64,000 nt of DNA from MGBC113645 sp036308445 (lineage in GTDB: Bacteria > Bacillota_I > Bacilli_A > Erysipelotrichales > Coprobacillaceae), in assembly GCA_036308445.1 (NCBI GenBank), contig JAXJVS010000122.1:1-64000 (forward strand), written 5' to 3'. The first letter of the stretch is position 1. Each line of letters begins with the position of its first letter. The translations under genes were made by a program, and so were the position numbers. A model generated the notes under the pieces. It worked only from the letters and a program-made list of their open reading frames with translations. It searched no databases and had not been told where the DNA came from. Positions 43,906 through 52,769 of this stretch are shown one piece after another.

Positions 43906-43934
43906 ACTATATTCGCTTTCGACAAAATATATGC
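43906..43934 (-). promoter_or_regulatory. Possible sigma-E promoter of sigK
   Basis: Minus-strand GCATATA (43928-43934) and AATATAGT (43906-43913), 14 bp apart, resemble the sigma-E boxes KMATATT and CATACAHT with mismatches. sigK is sigma-E-dependent in B. subtilis. Confidence 0.3.
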
Positions 43935-43987
43935 TTTTCATAAAGGAAAAAATAAGGTAAAATAAATAAGAAAAAGGACGGTGGAAC

Positions 43988-45085
43988 ATGTTAAAGGAAA
44001 TAAAATGTTATGGCTGTGGTGCTATTATTCAAAATAAAGATCAAAAGAAAATTGGTTATATACCAAAAAAAGAAATAAATGATGATGAAGTTTTGTGCCA
44101 AAGATGTTTTCAACTTAGACATTATCATAAGTTGACAGAAACATCTCTTACAAAAGATGATTATTTAAATATATTACAGACTATCGGAGATAAAGATTGC
44201 TTAGTTGTATATATAGTAGATTTATTTGATTTTCATGGTTGTCAGATACAAGGTTTAGTAAGACATATTGGCGGTAATGATATATATGTACTTGCTAACA
44301 AAAGGGATGTTTTACCTAAGTCTTTAAAAGAGACAAAATTAGAACATTGGGTAAGAAGACAATTAAAAGAAGACGGGATTAAACCGGTTAATGTTAAAAT
44401 AACTAGTGGTTTAAAGAAGTTGAACTTTGATGAAATCTATGATGAAATAGAACAATATAGAAAGGGTAGAGATGTATATGTTGTAGGTGTTACAAATGTC
44501 GGAAAATCAACATTTATTAATGCTCTTTTAAAACATTATGCTTCAATGAATGATAATTCATTGATTACTGTTAGTGAATTCCCAGGTACAACTTTAGATC
44601 TTATTCAAATACCTTTAGATGGTACGAGTTACTTATATGATACTCCAGGTATTGTTAATGATCATCAAATGACACACCTTGTTAATAAGGAAGATTTGAA
44701 AACTATTGTTCCAAAAAGTGAAATAAGACCTGCTACATATCAATTGAATCATGGACAAACATTATATATGTCAGGATTAGCGAGAATGGATTATATCGAG
44801 GGTTCTATTGATAGTTTTACATGTCATTTTTCTAGATATTTATCTATTCATCGTACAAAGACTATTAATGCTGATGATTTATATAATCGTCATAAAACTT
44901 TGAAAATGGAAGTAAGTGGAATTGAAAATATAAGTCAAATGAAAAAATACGAATTTTCAATTGCTGGTAAATGTGATATTTTCATTTCAGGCTTAGGCTT
45001 TATAACTATAAACGGAAAAGGAGGTAAAATAAGAGTGTTAGTACCTAATGGTGTTTGGGTTCTAAAGAGAGAAGCTCTTATATAA
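43988..45085 (+). CDS. yqeH: Ribosome biogenesis GTPase YqeH
   Basis: A 365-aa circularly permuted GTPase needed for 30S assembly. An N-terminal zinc finger (CYGCGAIIQ ... CQRCFQLRHY) precedes the permuted G domain: G4 NKRD, G5 TSGLKK, then G1 VGVTNVGKSTFINAL and G3 DTPG, followed by the RNA-binding C-terminal region. It leads the conserved block yqeH-yhbY-nadD-yqeK-rsfS-yqeM; aroE, between yqeH and yhbY in B. subtilis, is missing. Promoter candidate: TTTTCA, 17 bp, TAAAAT just upstream. Confidence 0.94.
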   Translation: MLKEIKCYGCGAIIQNKDQKKIGYIPKKEINDDEVLCQRCFQLRHYHKLTETSLTKDDYLNILQTIGDKDCLVVYIVDLFDFHGCQIQGLVRHIGGNDIYVLANKRDVLPKSLKETKLEHWVRRQLKEDGIKPVNVKITSGLKKLNFDEIYDEIEQYRKGRDVYVVGVTNVGKSTFINALLKHYASMNDNSLITVSEFPGTTLDLIQIPLDGTSYLYDTPGIVNDHQMTHLVNKEDLKTIVPKSEIRPATYQLNHGQTLYMSGLARMDYIEGSIDSFTCHFSRYLSIHRTKTINADDLYNRHKTLKMEVSGIENISQMKKYEFSIAGKCDIFISGLGFITINGKGGKIRVLVPNGVWVLKREALI

Positions 45086-45090
45086 CAAAT

Positions 45091-45378
45091 ATGTTAACAT
45101 CTAAACAAAAAAAATATTTAAAAAGTGAAGCACATCATTTAAAAGCTATTTTTCAAATTGGTAAAGATGGTGTACACGAGAAACAGATTATTGGAATCAA
45201 TGAAGCGTTAGAAGCACAAGAGTTGATTAAAGTTAAATTATTGGATTCATGTCCTGTGCCAGTGAAAAATGCAGCATTAGAGATTAGTATGTATACAAAA
45301 GCTGAAGTCGTACAAATCGTTGGTCATACTATTGTTTTATATAAAAAAAGTGATAAGGAATTATATCGTTTACCATGA
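45091..45378 (+). CDS. yhbY: YhbY family RNA-binding protein
   Basis: A 95-aa CRM-domain protein (LTSKQKKYLKSEAHHLKAIFQIGKDGVHEKQI ... LKVKLLDSCP-like core, GHTIVLYKKS) that associates with pre-50S ribosomes. ATG 45091 follows the yqeH stop by 5 bp and has no strong ribosome site, so coupled translation is likely. It overlaps nadD by 4 bp. Confidence 0.9.
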   Translation: MLTSKQKKYLKSEAHHLKAIFQIGKDGVHEKQIIGINEALEAQELIKVKLLDSCPVPVKNAALEISMYTKAEVVQIVGHTIVLYKKSDKELYRLP

Positions 45379-46481
45379 AAATAGGATTAATGGGAGGTAG
45401 CTTTGATCCTATACATTTAGGTCATACTAGTATTGTAGAAAAGGCAATAGAATTATTTGGGTTAGACCAATTTTATTTTATTCCTACAGGACAAAATCCT
45501 TGGAAAGACCAACAAAACGTGGCTGATGAACATCGTATAAGAATGATTGAAATTGCTATTAAAAAAATAAATAGTGATAAGTATATTGGTATTGAAAAAT
45601 ATGAAATAGAGCATAATGAAGAAAAAAATTACACATATAAGACATTAGAACATCTTATTAAAGAAAATCCTGAAAATGAATATTATTATTTTATAGGTAT
45701 GGATCAAGCTGAAAAGTTCGAATATTGGAAAGAAGCTAAGAGAATTTCAAGAATGGTTCAGTTAGTATGTTTTAATCGTGGTGGTTATGCAAATGATTCT
45801 AAAAATATTAAAAAATATCATTTTATTAAAATGGAGAATAATGGTATAGAAGCTTCTAGTACTGAAATCAGAGAAGGCAAATTATCATTGTTAGATAAAG
45901 ATGTTTTAAGATACATTTCAAAACATGGTTTATATCTAGAGACTATGATTAGACCAAGAATGAAGAAAAAAAGATATCTTCATACTTTAAGTGTAGCTTC
46001 ATTAGCTGCTAAAATTGCTGAAAGTAATGGTTTAAATAGTCAACAGGCTTATATAGCTGGAATTATGCATGATGTAGCTAAAGAAACAGATTATGATTTA
46101 GCATTAGAATTAATGAATAAATATTATCCTGATTTTGTTGATAAACCAGAACCTGTATGGCATCAATGGTTATCGGCATATGTTAGTAAAAACGAATTTT
46201 TAATTGATGATGAAGTTATTTTAAAAGCAATTGAGGATCATACAACTGCTAGTCCTACAATTTCTAAAATAGGTATGTGTCTATATGTCGCTGATAAGTT
46301 AGATCCTTTAAGAGGTTATGATTCTTCTGAAGATATTGAATTATGTAAGAAGAATATTGTCGAAGGATTTAAGAAATCATTAATTTCTTTTTATGAATTT
46401 TCAAAGAAAAAGGGGCGTCATATTGATCCTTGTTTCTTTGATGTTTATAATCAATTTGTGAAAGGGGATTTAAATGGATAA
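45375..46481 (+). CDS. nadD: NadD-YqeK fusion: nicotinate-nucleotide adenylyltransferase plus HD-domain Ap4A hydrolase
   Basis: A 368-aa fusion. Residues 1 to about 190 are NadD (GGSFDPIHLGH, FIPTGQNPWK, EASSTEIREG), making deamido-NAD from nicotinate mononucleotide. Residues about 195-368 are YqeK (YLHTLSVASLAAKIAE, GIMHDVAKE, IEDHTTASPTIS, YVADKLDP), a metal-dependent HD hydrolase that splits Ap4A to ADP. In B. subtilis they are adjacent separate genes. No stop or frameshift separates the parts here. It overlaps yhbY by 4 bp and rsfS by 8 bp. Confidence 0.93.
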   Translation: MKIGLMGGSFDPIHLGHTSIVEKAIELFGLDQFYFIPTGQNPWKDQQNVADEHRIRMIEIAIKKINSDKYIGIEKYEIEHNEEKNYTYKTLEHLIKENPENEYYYFIGMDQAEKFEYWKEAKRISRMVQLVCFNRGGYANDSKNIKKYHFIKMENNGIEASSTEIREGKLSLLDKDVLRYISKHGLYLETMIRPRMKKKRYLHTLSVASLAAKIAESNGLNSQQAYIAGIMHDVAKETDYDLALELMNKYYPDFVDKPEPVWHQWLSAYVSKNEFLIDDEVILKAIEDHTTASPTISKIGMCLYVADKLDPLRGYDSSEDIELCKKNIVEGFKKSLISFYEFSKKKGRHIDPCFFDVYNQFVKGDLNG

Positions 46482-46818
46482 ATTAGAATGTGTTATAAAA
46501 GCAATGGACGATAAATTAGCAACTCATATTATTGCTATTGATATGAAATTGATTTCTCCTATGTTTGATACTTTTGTCGTATGCAGTGCAAGTAATGAAA
46601 GATTAATGCATGCGATTAAAGAGAATATTAAAGATGAATGTCATTTGAATGGATTTGATGTAAAAAGAATTGAAGGTTCTAGAGATTCTAAATGGATACT
46701 TGTTGATTTAGGAGATATTGTTTGTCACATTTTTGATAAGAATGAAAGAGAAGCATATAACTTAGAAAAATTATGGGGAGATATGCCTCGTATTGATATT
46801 AGTGGGTATTTATCATGA
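46474..46818 (+). CDS. rsfS: Ribosome silencing factor RsfS
   Basis: A 114-aa protein of the RsfS/YqeL family that binds uL14 and blocks subunit joining in starved cells. Conserved parts: FDTFVVCSASNERLMHAIKENIKDE, GSRDSKWILVDLGDIVCHIFDKNEREAYNLEKLWGDMP. It begins inside the end of nadD-yqeK behind AAGGGGA and overlaps the methyltransferase gene by 4 bp. Confidence 0.95.
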   Translation: MDKLECVIKAMDDKLATHIIAIDMKLISPMFDTFVVCSASNERLMHAIKENIKDECHLNGFDVKRIEGSRDSKWILVDLGDIVCHIFDKNEREAYNLEKLWGDMPRIDISGYLS

Positions 46819-47534
46819 GTTATGAAAATTTTGCGTATTATTATGATAGTTTGATGGATCCTACTTTTTATGATGATTATGAAAACTTTATAATTAAACA
46901 TTGTGAATTTGAAGATGTATTAGAATTAGGATGTGGAACAGGTGAAATAGCTATTCGATTATCAAAAAGAGATAAAGCTGTTTATGCTACTGATTTATCT
47001 GATGATATGTTAGAAGTTGCTAGAGTAAAAGCAATGAATGAAAATGTCACTTTGATGTTAAAGAGAGTTGATATGACTGATTTTTCTGTAAATCAGGGGG
47101 TAGATCTTATTTTGTGTCTTTGTGACTCTATTAATTATGTACTAGATATTAATGATGTTTTAAAAACTTTTCATAATGTTTATCAATCTTTGGAAGATGA
47201 TGGCTGTTTTATCTTTGATATTGATAGCTTGTATAAAACAGATATTCTTTTAAATGATTATTTAGAGGAAGAAAATGATGTTGACTTTTCTTTTTATTGG
47301 AAAGTTGATTTGATAGAATCTGGCTATGTACATCATACTGTAAAAATTGAAGATAAAGAAGAGAATGATTATGTTGAAGAAGAACATTATCAGAAAACTT
47401 ATCACCATACTGTGTATCTGGATCTATTAAAAAAGGCTGGGTTTCATGATATTGAATTATACAGTGACTTTGAAGAATTTAATGAAAAATGTGAGAGAAT
47501 TATTTTTGTATGTTATAAAGGAGATAGAAAATGA
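46815..47534 (+). CDS. Class I SAM-dependent methyltransferase (YqeM-like)
   Basis: A 239-aa Rossmann-fold methyltransferase: motif I VLELGCGTGEIAIRLS (about residues 37-52), YATDLSDDML, and LCLCDSINYVLD. In B. subtilis yqeM lies at the same position after rsfS; the substrate is unknown. Both ends overlap the neighbouring genes by 4 bp. Confidence 0.88.
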   Translation: MSYENFAYYYDSLMDPTFYDDYENFIIKHCEFEDVLELGCGTGEIAIRLSKRDKAVYATDLSDDMLEVARVKAMNENVTLMLKRVDMTDFSVNQGVDLILCLCDSINYVLDINDVLKTFHNVYQSLEDDGCFIFDIDSLYKTDILLNDYLEEENDVDFSFYWKVDLIESGYVHHTVKIEDKEENDYVEEEHYQKTYHHTVYLDLLKKAGFHDIELYSDFEEFNEKCERIIFVCYKGDRK

Positions 47535-48220
47535 TTGGAATTATAGGAGCAATGGAAGAAGAAGTAAATGCTCTTAAAGATTTAATGACTGTAACTCGAA
47601 TTGATAAAAAGCAAGACTACTTATATTATAGTGGTAAAATGGCTGATAAAGATGTTGTTTTGGTTCAAGGTGGTATTGGTAAAGTTAATGCTACAATTTC
47701 TACAACTCTTTTGTTGACTAATTATGATATTGATTTAGTTATTAATATTGGATCTGCTGGTGGATTAAAAGATTTTCAAAAAGTAGGAGATGTTGTTATT
47801 TCTGATAAAGTCGTTCATCATGATGTAGACGTAACTGCTTTTGGTAGAGAAATGGGACAAGTTCCTGGCTTACCTACTTACTTTGAGGCTAATAAACAAT
47901 TACTACAATTAGTAAAAGAAATATTATCTGCAAATAATATTCAGTCGCATGTAGGGTTAATTGCTTCGGGAGATCAATTTGTATCAAAGAAAGAACAAGT
48001 AGACTTGATAATAAGTCATTTTCCAGATGCTATGTGCAGTGAAATGGAAGCAGCATCTATTGCTCAAGTATGTCATGTTTTTAACAAAAAGTTTATTATC
48101 ACAAGATCTTTAAGTGATGTATTTGATCATGGAGATAGTTCTATTCAATTTGATGAATATCTACAAAAAGCTAGTCTTGCTTCAGCAAAAATGTGTCTAG
48201 AGCTTATTAAAAAAATTTAA
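47531..48220 (+). CDS. mtnN: 5'-methylthioadenosine/S-adenosylhomocysteine nucleosidase
   Basis: A 229-aa nucleoside phosphorylase-fold hydrolase that recycles SAM by-products, relevant to the methyltransferase beside it. Motifs: IGIIGAMEEEV (catalytic-site Glu), NIGSAGGLKDFQKVGDVVISD, SEMEAASIAQVCH and RSLSDVFDHGD (RSLSD where RAISD is usual). It is the last gene of the yqeH operon and ends with a terminator. Confidence 0.94.
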   Translation: MIGIIGAMEEEVNALKDLMTVTRIDKKQDYLYYSGKMADKDVVLVQGGIGKVNATISTTLLLTNYDIDLVINIGSAGGLKDFQKVGDVVISDKVVHHDVDVTAFGREMGQVPGLPTYFEANKQLLQLVKEILSANNIQSHVGLIASGDQFVSKKEQVDLIISHFPDAMCSEMEAASIAQVCHVFNKKFIITRSLSDVFDHGDSSIQFDEYLQKASLASAKMCLELIKKI

Positions 48221-48246
48221 GCAATAACTTAGTTATTGCTTTTTTT
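48219..48246 (+). terminator. Terminator of the yqeH-mtnN operon
   Basis: Perfect 10-bp stem (48219-48228 with 48232-48241) and T run; only 13 bp separate it from the next start codon, so partial readthrough is possible. Confidence 0.7.
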
Positions 48247-48259
48247 AGGAGGTGAAACA

Positions 48260-50578
48260 ATGAGAAAAATTGAATTACTTGCTCCTTCTGGAGATAAAGA
48301 GTCATTAATTGCAGCTATCCAAAATGGTGCTGATGCTGTTTATTTAGGAGGAGATTCTTTTAATGCAAGAGCATCCGCTAAGAATTTTACAGATGATGAA
48401 TTAAAATGGGCAGTAGAATATGCTCATTTAAGAGAAGTTAAAATCTATCTTACAGTTAATACGTTATATAAGGATGAAGAGTTTAATCGATTAATTCAAT
48501 ATATTGATTTTCTATATGATATACAAGTTGATGCGTTAATAATTCAGGATTTAGGATTGTTTTATATCGTTAAAAATCGTTATCCGGATTTTGAAATTCA
48601 TATGAGTACTCAAGCTTCAGTAATGAATAAATTTTCGGCTAAATATTTTGAAAAAGAAGGAGCTCAAAGAGTTGTTTTAGCCAGAGAAAATACTTTAGAA
48701 GAAATAAAGGAAATTATAGATTATACTAATATAGAAATTGAAGTTTTTGTTCATGGCGCATTATGTGTATGTTACTCTGGTCAATGTTTAATGAGTAGTA
48801 TGATAGGAAAAAGAAGTGGTAATAGAGGAGAGTGTGCTCAACCTTGTCGATTGCAATATCAGTTAAAAAAGGATAATGAGACTTTAAATAATAAAGCATT
48901 TCTATTATCTCCTAAAGATTTGAACACTATAGATAAAATTGGAGAACTTATTGATGCTGGCGTTACTTCTTTCAAAATAGAAGGACGTATGAAAAAACCT
49001 GAATACGTAGGTGCTGTAGTAAATGCTTATAGAAAAGCAATTGATGCATATATATTTTCTCAAAAAGTGAATTTAGAAAATGAAAAAAATCAAATGATGC
49101 AAATGTTTAATCGCGATTATACTGATGGTTATATTTTTCATGATAAAAAGATTTCTGATGGTTCTTTTTCGGGTAATAGGGGAATTATTATTGGTGAAGT
49201 ATTATCTTATAATAAACGCAAGAAAAGAGTTCTTGTTAGGCTTTCTAATAATCTAAAACAGGGCGATAGTATTCTATTTGAATGTATTGATAAAGGACGT
49301 CCTGTTAATAAAATGTATAAAAATGATAAACTGATTTCTGAAGGTTATAGAGATGACATTATTGAAATAGAGTTTGATTATCATGTTAACAAGGGAAATC
49401 TGAGAAAGATTATTGATATTCAGCTTATTAAAAGTATTCAGAAGACATATGATAAAGAATATAAAAAGATTCTTGTGGACATTGATTTTAAGGCAAAACT
49501 TAATCAATCTCCTAAAATAAAAATATTTTATAATGATGTATATGCAGAAGTACAATCCGATTACATTGTAGATAAAGCATTAAAAACTCCAATAACAAAA
49601 GAAAGAATTGAAAAACAATTAAATAAGCTAGGGGATACACCATTTAAAGCTAATGAATGTACAATTGATATAGATGATGATATTATTTTTCCTATTAAAA
49701 TAATCAATGAGTTAAGAAGAGAAGCAATATTAAAGTTATCGAATTTAATTCAGCAACAAAAAATTCATAATGGAATGAAACAAAACATTGAAATCAACGA
49801 AAAAGTAAATATAGTAAAAAAGAAAGAAATTGATGTTTTTGTATCAAATATGAATCAATTAAAAGCTGCTATTCAATATCCGATAAGATTTATATATTAT
49901 CCCTATTCAAAAGATGCGCTAACTGCATTTCATATTTGTCAACAGAATGATATTAAATTTGCGTTATTTATACCTAGAATAGCAAAATCAAAAGAATTGC
50001 TAGAAATTAAAAATAGTGAGATTTACAAAAAAGTAAGTAAAGTAATTGTAAATGAAATAGGTGCATTGAAATTGTTTGATGATAAGGAAGCTATAATTGG
50101 TACCGGTTTGAATATCTACAATTCATATAGTTCTCAATATTTAAATAAAGAATGTATTCTTTCGTTAGAGATGGATAGAAATCAGATTAATCATCTTTAC
50201 TATGACAAAAAAATTGTTCAAGTTTATGGAAAAACAGAGAACATGATAAGTGAATTTTGTCCAATATCACAACATTACTTTAACAAACAGGTAAAAAAAT
50301 GCAACAAATGTAAAGAAGGTCAATTTTTTATTATAGATAGGAAAAATGAATCTTTTCATGTGTTAATGGATGAGCAATGTAGAATGCATCTTTTAAACTC
50401 TTTACCTTTATATTATGATGATCTGAATTTGTTAAAAGCTTCTTGTTTATTATTACATTTTACTGATGAAACAAAAGAAATGACAGATGAAGTATTAAAT
50501 GATTATTTTACTAACATCATATACGGGCAAGGTAGCAAAATAAAAAAACACTTAAAATATACAAATCAATATTTATAA
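48260..50578 (+). CDS. U32 family peptidase / RlhA-like protein with DUF3656
   Basis: A 772-aa U32 protein. The N-terminal TIM-barrel part (about residues 1-270) starts IELLAPSGDKESLIAAIQNGADAVYLGG and has the Cys cluster CVCYSGQCLMSSMIGKRSGNRGECAQPCRLQY; GRMKKPEYVG follows. The rest contains a DUF3656-type region and a second barrel-like part with CPISQHYFNKQVKKCNKC. Long U32 proteins of this kind include E. coli RlhA, which hydroxylates 23S rRNA; a true peptidase activity is doubtful. ATG 48260 has AGGAGGTG; an in-frame TTG upstream lies in the terminator. Confidence 0.88.
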   Translation: MRKIELLAPSGDKESLIAAIQNGADAVYLGGDSFNARASAKNFTDDELKWAVEYAHLREVKIYLTVNTLYKDEEFNRLIQYIDFLYDIQVDALIIQDLGLFYIVKNRYPDFEIHMSTQASVMNKFSAKYFEKEGAQRVVLARENTLEEIKEIIDYTNIEIEVFVHGALCVCYSGQCLMSSMIGKRSGNRGECAQPCRLQYQLKKDNETLNNKAFLLSPKDLNTIDKIGELIDAGVTSFKIEGRMKKPEYVGAVVNAYRKAIDAYIFSQKVNLENEKNQMMQMFNRDYTDGYIFHDKKISDGSFSGNRGIIIGEVLSYNKRKKRVLVRLSNNLKQGDSILFECIDKGRPVNKMYKNDKLISEGYRDDIIEIEFDYHVNKGNLRKIIDIQLIKSIQKTYDKEYKKILVDIDFKAKLNQSPKIKIFYNDVYAEVQSDYIVDKALKTPITKERIEKQLNKLGDTPFKANECTIDIDDDIIFPIKIINELRREAILKLSNLIQQQKIHNGMKQNIEINEKVNIVKKKEIDVFVSNMNQLKAAIQYPIRFIYYPYSKDALTAFHICQQNDIKFALFIPRIAKSKELLEIKNSEIYKKVSKVIVNEIGALKLFDDKEAIIGTGLNIYNSYSSQYLNKECILSLEMDRNQINHLYYDKKIVQVYGKTENMISEFCPISQHYFNKQVKKCNKCKEGQFFIIDRKNESFHVLMDEQCRMHLLNSLPLYYDDLNLLKASCLLLHFTDETKEMTDEVLNDYFTNIIYGQGSKIKKHLKYTNQYL

Positions 50579-50642
50579 TAATAAAAAGACGAAAAATGTA
50601 GGTTTATGACTTTTCATAAAAGAAATTATTTAAATTTCTAAA

Positions 50643-50671
50643 TTGATTATCTATGAAATTGATGATATAAT
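50643..50671 (+). promoter_or_regulatory. Promoter of the XRE regulator gene
   Basis: TTGATT (50643-50648), 17 bp, perfect TATAAT (50666-50671) with extended TG. Predicted start at about 50678, immediately before AGGAGG. Confidence 0.6.
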
Positions 50672-50691
50672 AATAATCAGGAGGTAAAGTT

Positions 50692-51021
50692 ATGGCGATT
50701 GATATGGATTTAGCAAAAAGACTTAAGATTTATAGAAATTTTAAACATTTAACACAAAAAGAAGTTGCATCTCATTTAAATGTGCCTCACTCAGCAATCT
50801 CTGATATAGAAAATGGCAAAAGAGATATAACAGTTGGAGAACTAAAAATTCTATCTCATATCTATGGTAGAAGTGTTGAAGAGATTATGAGTGGAAAGAA
50901 ATATGACTATTATAATATTGCCAATATTGCCAGACTTTTATCAGAGCTTCCTGATGACGATCTTAAAGAAGTTATGTTTATTATTGAATATAAACGAAAA
51001 AGATTAGAGGAAAAAAAATAA
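50692..51021 (+). CDS. XRE-family helix-turn-helix regulator
   Basis: A 109-aa DNA-binding protein with a Cro/C1-type HTH (about residues 8-63; LTQKEVASHLNVPHSAISDIENGKRDITVGELKILSHIYG) and a short C-terminal helical segment, no obvious ligand domain. The target is unknown; it converges with a phosphodiesterase gene and is not in an operon, so it may regulate itself. Confidence 0.85.
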   Translation: MAIDMDLAKRLKIYRNFKHLTQKEVASHLNVPHSAISDIENGKRDITVGELKILSHIYGRSVEEIMSGKKYDYYNIANIARLLSELPDDDLKEVMFIIEYKRKRLEEKK

Positions 51022-51046
51022 AGCAAGTATTGATTACTTGCTTTTT
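51020..51046. terminator. Bidirectional terminator between the XRE gene and the phosphodiesterase gene
   Basis: Perfect 10-bp stem (51020-51029 with 51035-51044), A run before and T run after. Confidence 0.75.
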
Positions 51047-51570
51047 AATATGTTTTTGAATTCTTTCAATAATTCTAATCCTTCATCTAAAACATAATCG
51101 CATCTTTTAAAATTTTGATGATGATAGAAATGAATATCAAAGTTATCTTTATTGATTTCTGCTATGGCAAAAGTACCAAAACCATAACTTCCACGATTCA
51201 TCATTATACTCCCAGGATTTATGAAATGAATACCTTTATAGAATTGATGAGTAGGTATATGAGTATGGCCATGAAAACAATATTTACAATTGTTTTGTTT
51301 GCATAAAGAAACCAATGTATCATACTCTAAATAGACATTATAATACTGACCATGTGTAATCAATATTTCATCTTTTATTAAATAAATAGGAAAATCAGCA
51401 TCGTCATGATTTCCTTTAACACATAGGTAGTCCTTTAATAATGGATTATCTATTTCGAGAGAGGAATCTCCACAATGTATCATCAAATCTACTTTGTTTT
51501 TTAATCTGTTTGTAATGTTTTCCAAATACTCATTGAAATAATGAGAATCACTTACAATTAATATTTTCAT
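51034..51570 (-). CDS. YfcE-family metallophosphoesterase
   Basis: A 178-aa calcineurin-like phosphodiesterase: SDSHYF (DxH), HCGDSS, KGNHDD, THGQYYNVY, FHGHTHIP, NPGSIMMNRG. It is the second YfcE-type gene of the window and only moderately similar to the one at 8.5 kb; GNHD rather than GNND and a longer C-terminus separate them. Substrate unknown. The ribosome site GAGTGTGATGAT is weak. Confidence 0.87.
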   Translation of the reverse strand: MKILIVSDSHYFNEYLENITNRLKNKVDLMIHCGDSSLEIDNPLLKDYLCVKGNHDDADFPIYLIKDEILITHGQYYNVYLEYDTLVSLCKQNNCKYCFHGHTHIPTHQFYKGIHFINPGSIMMNRGSYGFGTFAIAEINKDNFDIHFYHHQNFKRCDYVLDEGLELLKEFKNILKSK

Positions 51571-51674
51571 ATCATCACACTCCGTAATTTAATTATATCA
51601 TTTTTTACGAAAATTAAAATTTCTTTTTTCAGACGCTCATTTTTCTATTTTAGAAAAATTTTTTCATGTAACTG

Positions 51675-51703
51675 TTTACAACTGTTTGTAAAATTGGTAA
51701 AAT
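51675..51703 (+). promoter_or_regulatory. Promoter with inverted-repeat operator ahead of the PTS IIB genes
   Basis: TTTACA (51675-51680), 17 bp, TAAAAT (51698-51703) with extended TG. A perfect inverted repeat TTTACAA-N4-TTGTAAA (51675-51692) coincides with the -35 box and would place a dimeric repressor on it. Confidence 0.55.
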
Positions 51704-51742
51704 ATAAATAGTGAAATAAATAAAGAAAAGGAGTAAATGAAT

Positions 51743-52060
51743 ATGAAAACAATTTTATTAGTTTGTTCTGCAGGTATGTCTACTAGTTTATTAGTAACAA
51801 AAATGGAAGCTGCAGCAAAAGAAAAGGGAGACGACGTAAAAATCTTTGCATTACCTTTTTCTGATGCACCAAGAGTATTAGAAGAAGTTGATTGTATTTT
51901 ATTAGGCCCACAAGTTAGATTCCAAAAAGCTGCTATTGAAAAAATGGCTTCTGAAAGAATCGCTGGTCCAATCCCTGTTGATGTAATCGATATGAGAGAT
52001 TATGGAACTATGAATGGTAAAGCAGTTTATGAAACTGCTTGTAAAATGATGGCAAAATAA
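51743..52060 (+). CDS. PTS lactose/cellobiose-type IIB protein, copy 1
   Basis: A 105-aa IIB protein. The phosphorylated Cys is in LLVCSAGMSTSLLV (Cys8), followed by VDCILLGPQVRFQKAAIE. IIB passes phosphate from IIA to the sugar bound by IIC, but no IIA or IIC gene is adjacent. ATG 51743 gives the N-terminus aligned to copy 2; ATG 51737 is only three bases behind the ribosome site. Confidence 0.9.
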   Translation: MKTILLVCSAGMSTSLLVTKMEAAAKEKGDDVKIFALPFSDAPRVLEEVDCILLGPQVRFQKAAIEKMASERIAGPIPVDVIDMRDYGTMNGKAVYETACKMMAK

Positions 52061-52085
52061 TAATCACTAATGGAGGGAAGTTAAT

Positions 52086-52400
52086 ATGAAAAAAATCATG
52101 TTAGTATGTGCAGCTGGAATGTCTACTAGTTTATTAGTTACTAAAATGAAAGCAGCTGCTAAAGAAATGGGAGATGAAATTGAAATTTTCGCTTTACCTA
52201 TTTCTGATGGTGAAAAGAAATTGGCTGAAGTTGATTGTGTTCTACTTGGCCCACAAGTTAGATTCCAAAAAGCTCAAATTGAAAAATTAATTGCAGATGG
52301 TGGATATGATTTACCTTGTGCTGTAATCGATATGAAAGATTATGGTATGATGAATGGTAAAGCAGTTTATGAAACAGCATTAAAATTAATGAACAAATAA
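52086..52400 (+). CDS. PTS lactose/cellobiose-type IIB protein, copy 2
   Basis: A 104-aa paralogue of copy 1, sharing LVCAAGMSTSLLVTKMKAAAKE, VDCVLLGPQVRFQKAQIEK and the ending NGKAVYETALKLM; well over half of the residues are identical. The active-site Cys8 is kept. TGGAGGG precedes the ATG and the pair is probably cotranscribed from the operator-controlled promoter. Confidence 0.9.
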   Translation: MKKIMLVCAAGMSTSLLVTKMKAAAKEMGDEIEIFALPISDGEKKLAEVDCVLLGPQVRFQKAQIEKLIADGGYDLPCAVIDMKDYGMMNGKAVYETALKLMNK

Positions 52401-52406
52401 TTATAT

Positions 52407-52430
52407 AAGAGGCTATAAGCCTCTTTTTTA
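52407..52430 (+). terminator. Terminator of the IIB gene pair
   Basis: Perfect 8-bp GC-rich stem (52407-52414 with 52418-52425), 3-nt loop and T run. Confidence 0.8.
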
Positions 52431-52485
52431 TTTTTTTATGTTATGTTATAATAGCTTCGACCAAGAACTGGTTTAAGGAGGATAT

Positions 52486-52758
52486 ATGAAAAAAGCTATT
52501 ATTACTGTTGTTGGAAAAGATCAAGTAGGAATTATTGCAAAGGTTTGTAATTTTCTTGCAGAAAAGGAAATCAATATTTTAGATATATCTCAAACTATTC
52601 TTCAAGGCTATTTTAATATGATGATGATTGTAGATACTTCTAAGGCTAACGAAGAATTTGGAGATATTTGTGATGGCTTAGATAAATTGGGTGAAGATAT
52701 TGGTGTTAGTATTAAATTACAACACGAAGAAATCTTCAACAAGATGCATCGTATTTAA
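52486..52758 (+). CDS. ACT domain protein (UPF0237)
   Basis: A 90-aa single ACT domain ([36 protein letters not shown]) of the UPF0237 type, always found next to the DUF711/UPF0210 gene that follows here at 11 bp. ACT domains bind amino acids or similar effectors. An extended -10 (TGTTATAAT, 52444-52452) and AAGGAGG lie upstream. Confidence 0.92.
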   Translation: MKKAIITVVGKDQVGIIAKVCNFLAEKEINILDISQTILQGYFNMMMIVDTSKANEEFGDICDGLDKLGEDIGVSIKLQHEEIFNKMHRI

Positions 52759-52769
52759 GGAGAGATGAT

